A DNA stretch of 64,000 nt from Echiichthys vipera. Its lineage: Eukaryota > Chordata > Actinopteri > Perciformes > Trachinidae. Under the pieces are notes generated by a model. The model ran no database searches and was not told where the DNA came from. It was given only the letters and a program-made list of their open reading frames with translations. Location: positions 8,450,752 through 8,514,751 of the forward strand of contig OY829656.1 of NCBI GenBank assembly GCA_963691815.1. Reading direction: 5' to 3'. A program made the position numbers and the translations under genes. Positions 23,712 to 34,948 of this stretch are shown piece after piece; positions within the stretch are counted from its first letter, which is position 1, and every line of letters starts with the position of its first letter.

Positions 23712-26700
23712 GTCAGTTTGCACTTCACTGTGCATTTGTCAACCTCTAACCATGTGGCTACAAATGCCACAGTGGTTTTCAACCAACAATTCCACGTCTC
23801 GGTATAATTTGTTTTTTTCTGCATTAATTCTAACTACTCATTGTACCACCTTCAGTACTTATATCTTGAAGGCAACCAGATATCCAGTATTCCAGATTCC
23901 ATGTTCATCAGCTTGCCTAACCTTCTGTGGCTGGACCTCAGAAATAACCAAATCCCATCGCTCCCTGCTGGAATTGGCTCGCACAGGTAGGTTACTTATG
24001 CAACCTGCTCTTTGAAATATATGCAGATAGATTCCAAGCCCCTCGGCGACTATGGGAGTACAGTATGTTTCTTTGTCACATTTCAGAGCGTTTCTTAGAT
24101 AGGTTTTTTTCTATTTTAGAGTTATGTTCAGCAGCATATTCCAAAAGTGTTTCACTGTTAGATTCTTTGTGATTTATTATTTTGTTCAACTTCCTCGTGT
24201 TCAGTTTAGGCATAAACACGTGTCAATCAACCCACGATCTGTGATTCTGTCCATGTAGATCTCTGAAAACAGTTCTTCTGGAAGGAAACCCCATCTCAGA
24301 ACTACCACTAGAGTTGGGTGAGTTTAGCCCATTAAGCTTTTCTAGCAAACAATGTCTCTGGTCTTTGAAATAATGATCTGTCGTCCTTTTTCATCAGTTT
24401 CAAGGAGCCTCACTGGAAGCATATGTAGAGCTAGCTTACATGCAAGGAATAACTAGTTGTTATTAACAGATAAATACTAGGGCTCCACTGATATGGGATT
24501 TTTGAGACCAACTGTAGAGAGGAAATATTCACTGATTACTGATATGGAGCCTGGTTTAGTAATGTTTTCGCTGGAATGGAAATAGACCATACATTGGTTT
24601 TCTGCATTATATATTCTGTTTAAAAGGTTTTCATATCGCTCACATCGGAGAAAAAGATGCAAACGGTTACCGATACTATAATATTGATATGTCTGTAATA
24701 TAATATTTATCGGCTGCTGGATATAATGGTCTGGCTCTAAATTATACACAATAGAGTTTCCTCTTGTTTCCGCTGTTGTCATTAAATTGAAATTCTGGCA
24801 TAAAATCATCCCAGGGTCTTTTTCAGCAAATACACTCATCAAATAAGCCATTGAGACAATTTTTTTCGTGTAACAACTATTAACAGAGAAATTCGGGAGA
24901 GTCGCTAAAAGCCGAATGCAGCTAACACTGATAAGCCCGGGGCAGTACAGTGAAGGCATTCAAACGTCTTTCTTAACCATTAACACTGCTCAAAATAACA
25001 CCAGACCTCTGCAGCAGCATGAGAAGAGTCCTTACACAGAAAACAAAGCACCAATGGGCTCCTTCCTTTTGGATTGACTTTGGTAATTGACTTGAATGGA
25101 CTTTACTATGAGAGGAGCTGTTACCAGGTCCAGTTGGTAAGTCTTTAAAACACTCTTTTAATAAACTCTGTGTTCACTAACTACGTTGTTGGTTCTTCGT
25201 TTTCTGTGTAGGGACTCTTCTCATGCTACTGCAGAGGTTTGCTGTTATTTTGAGCAGTATTAGTGGTTGAAAAGCTGTTTTAATGCCTTCACCGCGCTGC
25301 CCCGAGCTAATCACTGTAAGCCGCATTCGGCTGTTAGATACTCTCTGGGATTTCTCCGTTAACAGTTGTTGCGTGAAAAAAAACTTTGTCAATGGCTTAT
25401 TTGATGAGTGTATTTGCCAAAAAAGATCCTGGGATGATTTTACGCCAGAATTTCAATTTAAAACTGCTGCAAATACACTGTTGCTTCCATGTAAATTCCA
25501 TGTTAATCAATGTTGGTAATCATGAATATACAGTATATAAGATTTTTCCATTGATGTTCTCATTGCAAATTAATCTTGATTAGAATGTCAACTATCTGTA
25601 AACATGGTTTTAAGGGATTCTTTATTTGTCCATTTTTCCCAGGAAATGTGATTACCCTCAAAGGTCTGAACCTGAGAAACTGCCCCATCAGTTTCCCTCC
25701 ACAAGATATTGTGAACCAGGGGCTCCAGAGCATCCTCCAGTACCTCAGGAGTGCTATGGCTAAGCGGCCAGTTAGCATGAGAAAGAGTCCCCCAGGTGAA
25801 TCAAAGGCACCTTAACTTTGAACAATGCAGCAGCAAGGTGTTCAGTATGCACATGCATTCTAGCCATCTGCTCTTTTTGTCAAAGATAGGACGACCGATC
25901 ACAAAAATAGCTCCTTGCCCTGGTACCAATTCACTGGTGTGACTTCTGTTCCCTTGGAGACGGCCTGTGCCACTCGGCTGACTCCCACCCCCCCACCCCG
26001 CTCCATCTCTGAAATATTTTTAGCCAGATGAAAATGATCGATAACCTTTGGGCTCTAAACAGGAGCTCTCTGTCACTAAGCAGTGTCTGGAGGTAATCAC
26101 TGTGAGAAGCCCAAGACAGCCCCCCACAGGAGAGGCTGCTGCTGCACAATGAGCAGAACCAAACCCTTCAATCATTCGATTTATGTCCCTGCCTGCAAGG
26201 TTATTAATGAAGACAGGGCTCCAGGTTGCCAGGGTAAATCTCCTTTCAGTTAATAGGTTCAGAGTTTAAGTTCATCAAATATGGATGTACACAATTCATT
26301 TTAATACTGCAGTCATCAACCCTTTTCAGCTGTGCTAACATGACATATGTAGCCTCAGTCTAATCATCCTACATGTAGGTAAAAGTAAAAAAATGTGGGT
26401 AACAGTTAAAAAAACATAAAACAAATGTGCATGCCGTATCTGCTGTTACGCAATAAGAAGGTAAAGTTGTACCTGTTATTACTAGTCATGTGAAATAATT
26501 GGTAAAAAGCTGGAATATCTTTGCTGCAGTTGGAAAAAGAACTCTTGTTTTCCATCAGTAATTCTACCAGCCACTAAAGCCGAAGCCAGCAATGTATGTT
26601 GCCAGTATTGGCTGCCCCCACAATAAACTTTTAGTAGCTGCCATGGTTGTTTCATTGGTAGAGTTGCCAGTGGTGGAGAAGCTCCAGCTGTCAGAGCTGA

Positions 26701-29700
26701 TGGGGTCCAGTATGGAGGAGCAGGATGAGTCAGTGGATGAGGACGAGCTGCAGAGGTTCAGGGAACTCAAAGACAAGATGATCCTTCTGGACAAAGCTGA
26801 GCTGGGCTCAGTAGCACAAGGTGATAGAGAGACAAAGTTACACCTTCTACCTGTCATCAAAAGGTAAGTAAAGGTACTTAGAGAGATTTTAGAAGTGAAA
26901 TCCCTGTTACAGTGTAACATTCAAGTATATATGCTCATGAGCTTCTTTTTTTTCTCACAAGAGTTAGAGGAGAAACTGACAGCACTCTTATCCGTACGTT
27001 GTGGCTTCACATTTACGGGGCAGATATGAGAGTAGTATTGATCCTCTTGTCTCTGCCGGAAAGCCAATAAGTATATTCCCAAAATGCCAAACGATTCCTT
27101 TAAAATCAAGAAAAGGCTACACAGTAGCCGAATACATGTAGAATATTTTTACTGGTTAAGGAGTGAACAAAACAATTACTTATTTAAATGTTTCTGCCTT
27201 TGTTGTGGTGCCATGTATCCAGGCAGCAATACATTCACTCTTTTTCCATCGGTTCACATTTACTGTGCGATGAAATTTGAAAGTGTTATTATCTGATAGT
27301 AGGACACAGGAGGTGAGATTGTTTTGTTTCAGTAGATGAGAAGCAGAACTTTCTTTGCTGAGTTTTGGAGTTGTGTATGGCATGGTGCCTTGGAAAATGA
27401 TAGGACAACACTTCTTAATGACATTCTCTGCAGAGGAGACCAAGTGATAACAATATCTCGGGCTGTCTCCGCTGGGATTCGGACCTCAAGAGAGCAATAA
27501 AAAATAAAGCATTTTGTTTCAATTTATTTGTCAGAAAAAAGGCAACTACCAAGACCGGCTTAGTTCCCGAGCTCCCGCTGTTTGATTCTCAGCATTGGAA
27601 GAGACCGGAGGAGAGGAGACAGGCTGCGATGAAAGAGCTGAAGGAGAAACAGGCAATTCTTGAGCAGAGAAAAAAGTATGTCTATCTCTATGTAAAGTAT
27701 CCTACTGCACTAGACTTTGACCATCCACATTGGATGAATTGCACAGAATATCCAGGCCTGGTAATACCAAAGATAAGACAGAATACTGTTTCATAAAGAA
27801 GGGCTATAGTGTCCCTAATTGGCGTTTGCCCCAGTGACCAGCAGTAGGAAATCCATACTATATCCACAATGTTAAGACAGAAAGAATAATCACCTTTGCA
27901 ACTATATAGAAACAGCAACTTGGGATTAATTTTCCTTGACACAGATCTATATTCGTGCATTGTTATCTGGCTCTCTCACAGAAGCCAAGAGGCTCTTCAG
28001 AAGTGGCGTACACAAGCCAGGATCACACAGAAGAAGAAACTGTCTGAGCACAAGCAGAAGAAGCATGCAGAACAAAGAAACCAAGAGGTATGAGTGGAAT
28101 AAATCCCCCAAACGTCCACCTGTCAACCACAGGGGGGCAATAGAGCGCCACCTCTGTCATACTGGGTGGAGGACTATAACATGAATGAGTTTTCAGGTAG
28201 TAGCACAATCAAAGTCAAAGTCAGTGATCCCGAATGATGGTATTGAGGGTTTTGCTGTTGAAAGGCAGCAACGGATGGCAGTGCCTGTGATGGAGGGTGC
28301 TGCATCAGTGATCCCACAGCAGCAGCATACAGCTACGTATCAGAACTGATGTATACATGCAGGCGTGCAGGAACAGCAGACGATGCAGATAGATGGTTTT
28401 GAGTCATGTGATTGTCTGCTGCATTTCCATGTATACAGCTAAAGTGTAGCAGTGAACGTTTGCGTTCAACCAGCAACATCAGTGTACAGTAAATATTCAT
28501 TGGAGAATATTTGGAGGGTAATGTTTTACACAATGAGGCCGTTAAGCAACTGTAGCTGTAGATTGTGTTTGTAGGATGCGTCGCAACAGCTGCATCATCC
28601 TATGTGTAAACAAGCTCTGCACTCTACTGCATAAATACTGGTGTACATGATAATGAACAGCGCCTCTCTCTGTTACAGGAAGCAGAAACAGATTCAAAAC
28701 CTGGTGTGGAGGACAGCAGGGATACTCGTCAGAGTCAGACGTCCTGCATGTCCATCACAGAGTATGAGGAGTCCAGGTAAATGGATGAGCAAAAGACTCT
28801 CTGCTCCAGAACAAAAATGTAGTACTTGACAACCTTAAACCTTAGACATTATAAGAATCAGAATCAGACCTGCCGCTTTGGCCAGCAAAGTTTTCAGTCG
28901 CGGCCTTGTTTGAGCAATCAATATCTCAAGGTTTTAAAATCCTAAATGCTAAATCTCCACAGTGGTGGGCACAGATACAATAAAGGGGATCAATCAGGCA
29001 AAATAGGTTCCTCTCATTACTGTACCTGATGAAAAGACTACTGTGCATATTGTATTTGTCGTATTTGTGACATTTAGGGTATACGACTTAAACTGTGATA
29101 CAGAGCACCCTGAGCCATAGGGATACAGGGACAACAGGTCTTAAACAATCCACCAAATGGCACTTTGCATTGTCTCCATTGGTGGGCCACGCAGATGCAG
29201 GTGGAAGGTTAGCGACACCTGGTGGACAAAGAGAGACTGTACACCCACCACAGGACATCAGCAGTTTCTTTTGTTCTTCTTGAGCAACATTATGCCCCAA
29301 AAACAGTTCAACCAGATCAGATAGTACACTTTAGACTTTTCTGTTTTCATTGATATAATACAACACAACTCACAATCAGTTGTCTACCAGATAGAAAGTC
29401 CATGATACCACTAGCCATGCTTTGGCATCTAAATATTCAGTGTTTCAGTATGAAATGTTGACCTTTGACCTGTATTCTCCTCTAGATCTGTCCGTAAACT
29501 GGAGCGGCAGATCCGCTCCTGTGTTGAGAAGATGCAGGAGAGACGCAGGAACCCCAGGGGCACAACCAGCGAGCAGATGGCAGCGGCAGAGCAAGATGTG
29601 GAGGAGGTCAGACAAATTACTTCATTATTCACACAACTCATCTATATTGAATTTATAGGTTATTGATCCTGATTTGTTTCACCCCACTTTGAATGACAGA

Positions 29701-29813
29701 TGAGGAAGCTGCAGGCTCGGCTTCTGGAGAGGAAGAGGATTCTGGGGAAAGATCTTAAAAATTGTTTCACCATCTTCACCGGAGACAGCTTGCCAACTTT
29801 CATCGACAATTAA
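23487..29813 (+). CDS. lrrc27: Leucine-rich repeat-containing protein 27 (complete, 10 coding exons)
   Basis: Exons 23487-23711, 23856-23986, 24259-24317, 25643-25795, 26662-26863, 27535-27675, 27982-28087, 28679-28776, 29486-29606 and 29700-29813 join without a phase error into 1350 bases, 449 residues. All introns are GT-AG. Residues 1-20 are acidic (a run of Glu). Residues about 50-165 form three to four LRRs: LYLEGNQISSIP, LLWLDLRNNQIPSLPAGIG, LKTVLLEGNPISELP and LKGLNLRNCPISFPP. This closely follows vertebrate LRRC27. Residues about 190-449 are charged, Lys/Glu/Gln-rich and probably coiled-coil, with LVPELPLFD and a conserved-looking tail. No signal peptide, membrane segment or enzyme motif is seen. 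Human LRRC27 is about 530 residues, so the fish protein is shorter in the middle. Its molecular role is not established. The first ATG after the CpG-rich promoter is taken as start. Poly(A) signal at 29895. Confidence 0.92.
23856..23986 (+). CDS. lrrc27: lrrc27 coding exon 2
   Basis: Acceptor CCACCTTCAG, donor CACAG/GTAGGT. Encodes YLYLEGNQISSIP and the LWLDLRNNQIPSLPAGIG repeat. Ends in phase 2. Confidence 0.93.
24259..24317 (+). CDS. lrrc27: lrrc27 coding exon 3
   Basis: A 59-base exon between CATGTAG and GTGAGT. Encodes SLKTVLLEGNPISELPLELG, a complete LRR. Ends in phase 1. Confidence 0.93.
24480..24781. repeat. hAT-like MITE fragment next to the foldback element
   Basis: Starts 'tagggctccactgatatggg' and contains 'ttaccgatactataat' and 'tttatcggctgctgg'. 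These are blocks of the teleost family whose members begin TAGGGCTGCACCGATAT. The foldback element abuts its right side and may have inserted into it. Confidence 0.45.
24786..25457. mobile_element. TTAA-flanked foldback MITE in lrrc27 intron 3
   Basis: A 672-bp palindromic element. Both ends read ATTGAAATTCTGGC inwards and both are flanked by TTAA (24782-24785 and 25458-25461). The arms are long: 'accattaacactgctc' and 'ctctgcagcagcatgagaag' on the left recur inverted on the right near 25200-25270. The centre (about 25040-25190) is single-copy within the element and AT-rich. There is no transposase. TTAA target duplication is typical of piggyBac-type transposition. A second copy lies at 43228-43803. 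Confidence 0.75.
25643..25795 (+). CDS. lrrc27: lrrc27 coding exon 4
   Basis: Acceptor TTTTTCCCAG, donor CCCAG/GTGAAT. Encodes VITLKGLNLRNCPISFPP and the helical cap GLQSILQYLRSAMAKR. Ends in phase 1. Confidence 0.93.
26662..26863 (+). CDS. lrrc27: lrrc27 coding exon 5
   Basis: Acceptor TTCATTGGTAG, donor AAAAG/GTAAGT. Encodes an acidic linker with LPVVEKLQLSELMGSS, EEQDESVDEDELQRFREL and KLHLLPVIK. Ends in phase 2. An upstream ATG at 26592 opens the same frame but lies in the intron. Confidence 0.9.
27535..27675 (+). CDS. lrrc27: lrrc27 coding exon 6
   Basis: Acceptor TTATTTGTCAG, donor AAAAA/GTATGT. Encodes TGLVPELPLFDSQHWKRPEE followed by a Lys/Glu helix. Ends in phase 2. Confidence 0.9.
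27982..28087 (+). CDS. lrrc27: lrrc27 coding exon 7
   Basis: Acceptor CTCTCTCACAG, donor AAGAG/GTATGA. Encodes SQEALQKWRTQARITQKKK and a basic helix ending QRNQE. Ends in phase 0. Confidence 0.9.
28679..28776 (+). CDS. lrrc27: lrrc27 coding exon 8
   Basis: Acceptor CTCTGTTACAG, donor TCCAG/GTAAAT. Encodes a Ser/Thr-rich acidic stretch (EAETDSKPGVEDSRDTRQ) ending EYEESR. Ends in phase 2. Confidence 0.88.
29486..29606 (+). CDS. lrrc27: lrrc27 coding exon 9
   Basis: Acceptor TCTCCTCTAG, donor GAGGAG/GTCAGA. Encodes a coiled-coil-like segment with VRKLERQIRSCVEKMQERRR and QMAAAEQDVEE. Ends in phase 0. Confidence 0.92.
29700..29813 (+). CDS. lrrc27: lrrc27 coding exon 10 (terminal)
   Basis: Acceptor TTTGAATGACAG. 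Encodes MRKLQARLLERKRILGKDLK and a C-terminus ending LPTFIDN, then TAA at 29811-29813. Confidence 0.92.
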   Translation: MRKLQARLLERKRILGKDLKNCFTIFTGDSLPTFIDN

Positions 29814-29894
29814 ACAGGGATTATAATGTCTTTCACAATGCATTGTAAAGAGTAATACCTTTATAAACGGCCTTTGTAACGCTCATATCGTAAA

Positions 29895-29900
29895 AATAAA
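29895..29900 (+). terminator. lrrc27 poly(A) signal
   Basis: AATAAA lies 82 bases after the lrrc27 stop codon, giving a very short 3' UTR. No closer signal is present. Confidence 0.75.
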
Positions 29901-30823
29901 GACCACAGAGCTACACTGGGCATGTGAGTCAGTGTTATATAATGTTCTTTCTCTTCGATTTATGCAACATCATACAAACTAGTCATGTTTCCTATTTACC
30001 ACACCATATTATCATCACTAGAAGCTATTCAGTTATTAAATATACATTGAATTGCCAGGCATAACGGCATAGGCATCATATTTCCTGTCAATTATTGAAA
30101 GGAAAACTGAAATACCACCACACAGTGTAAATGAAACAAGGCACTAGAACTAGAGAGACCTGACATCAATTCCCCAATGATTTATTTTCATTCAAACCTT
30201 ATCATAAATGATAGGATTTGAATCAAGAGTGGGTAGATTTGCAGGGTACATTTCAAGCTTCCAGTTAAAAGATTTAAAGGGCATTTCAGCAGATGGCACA
30301 TGTAATGCTGCTGTGTGTATCCAAGTCCCCTGGAACTGATCCTAGTTTAAAATGATGGCTGTGTGTTGTGATTTATATTTAGAGGTCATGTTTCTCTCGC
30401 AATTGTCCAATATCACCACGCTATCGCTTACAACAATGCATCCATGTTTGATCCTTTCCCCACTATGTGCTTGTACTGTGATAGGGTTGGAGCAAAACGC
30501 CATTAGCATCTCGCTATGAAAACAGGAGGCATCCCCTTGGTAAAAGTCCGTACTTGAGAATGGCATGAAACAAGTCAAAGTGAGACAGGGAGAGAGGGGA
30601 GGCCTCGTCTGGAGAGATTTCTGCTCCTCCAGCACAGGGAGCGTGATGTCAGCGGTGGCAGCACTGTTGTAATTGACTTGGTGGGGGTGATGGCGTCATT
30701 TTATGCCCTGGTGTAGCCTCCTGCTCCAAACAGTGAAGGGGAGACGGATCTTTAGCCGACGCGACCGTGGCTCCCTTGGCCGGGATCGAGCACCGCCGAG
30801 CCGGACACTTGACGCCGGGAAAC
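29901..30823 (+). promoter_or_regulatory. lrrc27-pwwp2b intergenic interval and pwwp2b promoter
   Basis: About 0.9 kb between the lrrc27 poly(A) signal and the pwwp2b start. The left two thirds is AT-rich without recognisable features. The last 150 bases (30680-30823) are CpG-rich (…gacgcgaccg…, …gccgggatcgagcaccgccg…) and form the likely pwwp2b promoter and 5' UTR. No TATA box is evident. Confidence 0.5.
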
Positions 30824-30963
30824 ATGGAGGCTGTGGCCGAGGAGCTGCGGGCCGGCTCTCGGGTACCTGTCACTATCGATCAAATAGTTAACGACACATT
30901 GGTGGTGACGCTGACTTACCGAGAAAGGATCTATACGGGGATATTACTTGACTGCAACAAAAA
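30824..30963 (+). CDS. pwwp2b: pwwp2b coding exon 1
   Basis: ATG in the context AAACATGG after a CpG-rich leader. Encodes MEAVAEELRAGSRVPVTIDQ through LLDCNKK, clearly similar to the PWWP2B start. The donor is AAAAA/GTGAGT and the phase is 2. Confidence 0.92.
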
Positions 30964-33900
30964 GTGAGTGTTGTTTCGTTTATTCTTTCTCATACATTTA
31001 TCTTTGAAATTGATTTGCTGAACTCAGGTAACGGCTAATGTAGCTTCGGTGCTAACGGGTCAGGGCTAGCACATTAGCTGTGAGCTAGCTGTGAGCTAAC
31101 TGGGCCTCTATACGTAAGGCTCGCAGGTTATTGTAGCTGATGGGGGAGCTAAATGCTAGCTGCTCGGCTAATGGCAAACTCCTTTAATTTCAGCTCATAA
31201 TGACACGGTCACATACATTCATTGACTGCGGTCAAATGCTGTATGTGAAGAAAGTGTCCCCATCCACAGACATTGTTCATTACTTGTTTTAAACAATAAC
31301 TAAAGTCAATGGCTTCAACTGTAGCTTATTGTTAGCCCCATCAAACACAGAGCAGCTCAAACGGTTCCAGTAAAAGGGTAGGCCCTGGCTTAACACTATT
31401 CTGTACTATTTCAGTAGTGTTTTGCTGTGTTCATACATACAGATGGCATTGCATTGTGTGATAGTTTTCTGGAGTGATATAAGTATACAATAATGTGAAA
31501 TACAGTTGCTCTTCTGAGAAATAGCTCTTCATAACCAGTCACTTTGGATCTGCAGAAACAATGGAAAATGGCAATAAAGACACAAGTGGGATTTGATGGA
31601 TCTGTGATGCCTTTTCTCTCAAACTGGTTCTGATAAGATCCAGTGACCATATGAGGCTCTGTTCTTGAATAAAAGGCCCACTCTTACCAGTTATCAAGAA
31701 AACACAATGCTGTTCAAATGAGAAAACCTTATAGGTCAAAATAACAATTGACGGGTATCAGTGTCATGTCTTATCTGCCTCTCTTGGTTTTTTGTGTCAC
31801 ATGTATAAGCCTTGTGTTGCTCTAGGTTCTGTGCACCTCAAAAGCCACTGGCTTTAGACTATTTATAGTCTAGCAGAATCAGAATCTGACCAGCTTTGCC
31901 CCTTTAGTATGCTTAGATGGTTTTTCATGTGAGAGCTCAAGCTGTCCTGAAAATAACCCACCCAAATGGGAAAAGGCAGGCCTTGGAATAACTTAAAATA
32001 GGCCTGTATTTCAGGCCTTGTCACTGACAAAATTTGACTTCTTCTTCCTTTTCAGCTCATGGAAATACATTTCCTGTCATTGTCCCCCACCATTTTTTTT
32101 ATGTCATCATCTAGGCCTATTATTCAGGCAGATCTCAGCATCTAGTTACACTGTACACAACATGAAATGGCAACAGCGCAGTGAATCATGGCTGGTCATA
32201 TGCTGCGTCCTTGTACTGTGCTTAACCAGCACTGCCTGTTCCCTGTCACAGGCCGCCCTGTTTGTGCCGTGTCAATCACTGTGAAGGCTAATATTCGACT
32301 GCTTAGGGGAGCATATACAAAGGTGAGAGGAACAAGCTGCACCGAGAGACTGTTATTCGGAAATGCCTGCCAGTTACTTCTCCTGGGGAAGAAAACAGGC
32401 TCCCCAAATGTGCACTAATTAATAATCTCAACACACATAAGCCCCAAATAGACACAAATGCAAAAACAAACTGAAATCTCCTGGCTCCTTCCCTACATCC
32501 CTGAATCCCGAGTGATTCATGGGATTGTTTTTGTTCAGTCAGATGTTGGGGAGGGGGGGTTCCTGGGCATCCTGTAGTCTCTTTGTCTGCTGTCTCCTGA
32601 CTAAAGCAGCACAGCCATGTTACTGTTGCCTGCCAGCCACCTCTCAAGACTTCTTGGCAGTTGGGCCTTCTTTGGACATGTTTGCTGGTGCTGGAGTATG
32701 AAAAAGAACACATAAAATCACTCAAATAGAGTCAGTGATACTCTTGCTCCATTTCTGTGGCTTAAGGCAGCAGGACAGACAACCGCCTGGTTGTTTGCGG
32801 ACCCCAACCCCCACATGCAAAGAATTTTCAGCATACAGGTGACAGGGAGAGTAGTGTCAGTGTGTCCAGACAAAGCTAAACAAAATGGTAAAATGGGGTT
32901 TTCTACCTTAAGCCTATGGTAGGCCACTTATAGTGCAGGCTTTAAACACATTTGGGTGAGTTTTTTTTTTTCTTTTGGCTCAAGGTATTAGATTTGTGCT
33001 GTCCCACTTGCCTTCCGTTATCTGACGTGGTGAAATACAAGCACGACATTACAGTATCGCTCTTGTGGAGGAAATTGCTTAACTAGAAAAATTCCAGAAA
33101 TGCTTGTCATTGGCAACAAGAATATTCGTGTTGGCTCGCATTAACTTCACTGTAGCAATCTAATGAACTCCATAAGATGCATTCATTTGTTTTCTTCTCT
33201 TCTTCATTGTAGGACTGGGCTATTCGGTCTACCAGATTTCACGGCAAAACCTGGGGACTGCCCGATATCTACACCGGCTTGTGAAGTCCCAGAAGTTCTG
33301 AGTGAGGAGCCGGTTTCCAAATCTCCCAGCCAGGCTTCACACAGACCAAAGGATGAAAACACTCTCCCAGAAAGCAGCACAACTACTGCACCTCTTCCCT
33401 GCCCTATACCGACACCAGTGCCAGCTGGACAGACTCCTTACCCTCCTTATTTTGAAGGAGCCCCCTTCCCTCAGCCCTTATGGGTGCGCCACAGCTACAG
33501 CCAATGGGTACCTCAACCCCCACCGCGACCAATCAAGAGAAAGAAGAGGCGAACGCGAGAGCCTGGACGTATGACCATGAGTACTATCCGTCTGCGGCCA
33601 CGGCAGGTACTGTGTGAAAAGTGCAAGAACACGCTTAATAGTGACGAGGACAGCAAAGATGGCATGAGCAACACTAAGACTTCTAGAAAAGAGAATTCAC
33701 TACAGAGCGACGATGATGGAGATGACAAGGACATCCCCTCTAAGCTGCAGAGAAAAGAGGATGTAGTTGCAACCAAGGACACTAAGAGACGTGAAAACGG
33801 CACCAGCCTTGACAACAAGCGTCTCAGGAAGGACAAAAGGGGGGAAGCCGAAGGGGAGAAGTTCCCTGGAGGTGACGTTATTCCCCACAGTCCTGTCATA

Positions 33901-34941
33901 AAGATCTCCTACAGCACTCCTCAGGGTAAGGGGGAGGTCATGAAGATCCCCGCTAGAGTCCACGGTTCAGTCAAGCCATTCTGTCCCAAACAGCTCGTGC
34001 AGAATGGCGTAGGAGAAAATGGTAAGGCGCCTTCTGATCCCACCAAGGAGCAACGGCACATTTTAGATGCCACAAGGTCTGGCCTCACCGTGTCCATTCC
34101 CAAACTCAAACTGACCAGGCCTTTTACAACCGTGGGTCAGGACTTGCCTTCCCCAAAGATCCACTTGAGACCCCCTCAGAGGGAGGGTGAGGAGAGCGTG
34201 GTCGAGTATGAGGCAGAACTTGTAGGAGGCCCCAGGAGACGAAGTCCCAGAATGCCCGGTCCCTGCCTCCCCCACTCTGAAGACTCGGGGGAAGGTAAAA
34301 ACTCTCTGGAGTTGTGGTCCGGGAGTTCGGGAGAGGAGGCCGAGCGCGGCCACAGCGACCTCACTCTTCTCATCAATTTCCGTAAGCGTAAAGCGGATTC
34401 GTCTAGCCTGTCAGTCTGCAGCAGCGACAGTCTAGACGAGTCCAAGTCTTTCAGCTCTGACGGCACCTCACCAGAGCTGTGTGATCTGGCCCCAGGCGAA
34501 GACCTGTCTGTAACCTCATCTTCCGTACCCTCACGGGAAGACTGCAAGACTGTGCCGCCGCTCACGGTGCGGCTTCACACCCGCAGCATGACAAAGTGCG
34601 TAACAGAAGAGGGTCACGCCGTGGCGGTGGGCGACATCGTGTGGGGGAAGATTCACGGCTTCCCCTGGTGGCCAGCACGTGTCCTCAGCATCAGCGGCAC
34701 CCGCAAACAGGAGACGGCCAATTGCGAGGCCCAGTGGCCCCAGGCAAAGGTGGCGTGGTTTGGTTCACCCACCACCTCCCAGCTGTCCGTTGCCAAACTG
34801 TCGCCCTTCAGGGAGCTCTTTAGGTCCCGCTTCAACCGCAAGAAGAAAGGGATGTACCGGAGAGCCATCCTGGAGGCAGCCAAGGCCGTGGGCCACATGA
34901 GCCCAGAGATTACGTCGCTGCTTTCCCACGGTGACACGTAG
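30824..34941 (+). CDS. pwwp2b: PWWP domain-containing protein 2B (complete, 2 coding exons)
   Basis: Exons 30824-30963 and 33213-34941 join through a GT-AG intron (phase 2) into 1869 bases, 622 residues; from memory human PWWP2B is about 590. In order: an N-terminal block (residues 12-46, VPVTIDQIVNDTLVVTL to LLDCNKK) continuing with TGLFGLP; a Pro-rich segment with PYPPYFEGAPFP (about 122-133); a basic patch PIKRKKRR; TIRLRPRQVLCEKC (about 170-183); SPVIKISYSTPQGKGEV (from 273); and SIPKLKLTRP. A C-terminal PWWP domain (about 517-608) has the signature FPWWPARV at 530-537 and ends in FNRKKKGMYR. PWWP2A/B are nuclear chromatin readers that bind H3K36me3 nucleosomes and associate with an MTA-HDAC-RBBP subcomplex of NuRD. 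The aromatic-cage residues appear intact. The gene follows lrrc27 in tandem. Confidence 0.95.
30964..33212 (+). other. pwwp2b intron 1
   Basis: A 2.25-kb intron from GTGAGT to TCTTCATTGTAG. The first 250 bases are rich in 'gctagc' and 'gctaa' words. No coding or RNA feature was recognised. Confidence 0.7.
33213..34941 (+). CDS. pwwp2b: pwwp2b coding exon 2 (main exon, with PWWP domain)
   Basis: Starts at the G after TTCATTGTAG and encodes residues 47-622, beginning (K)TGLFGLPDF. An open frame continues 50 bases upstream to an ATG at 33163, but that part is intron. The exon contains all conserved PWWP2B blocks and ends LLSHGDT-TAG at 34939-34941. Confidence 0.95.
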
Positions 34942-34948
34942 GTGAGTT
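34942..34948 (+). promoter_or_regulatory. Splice donor consensus abutting the pwwp2b stop
   Basis: GTGAGTT follows the TAG stop without a spacer, giving a near-consensus donor in which the stop supplies the last exon bases. It suggests a 3' UTR intron starting right at the stop codon. Confidence 0.5.

Noticed and set aside
24477..24959. 160-codon minus-strand frame in lrrc27 intron 3
   Set aside because: It crosses the junction of a hAT-like MITE fragment and the foldback MITE. Neither is coding, and the protein has no recognisable domain.
33163..33212. ATG at 33163 as start of a single-exon pwwp2b protein
   Set aside because: The first 16 codons are intron sequence ending in a good acceptor (TTCATTGTAG). 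The true N-terminus is encoded by the separate exon at 30824-30963, which matches PWWP2B and joins in phase.
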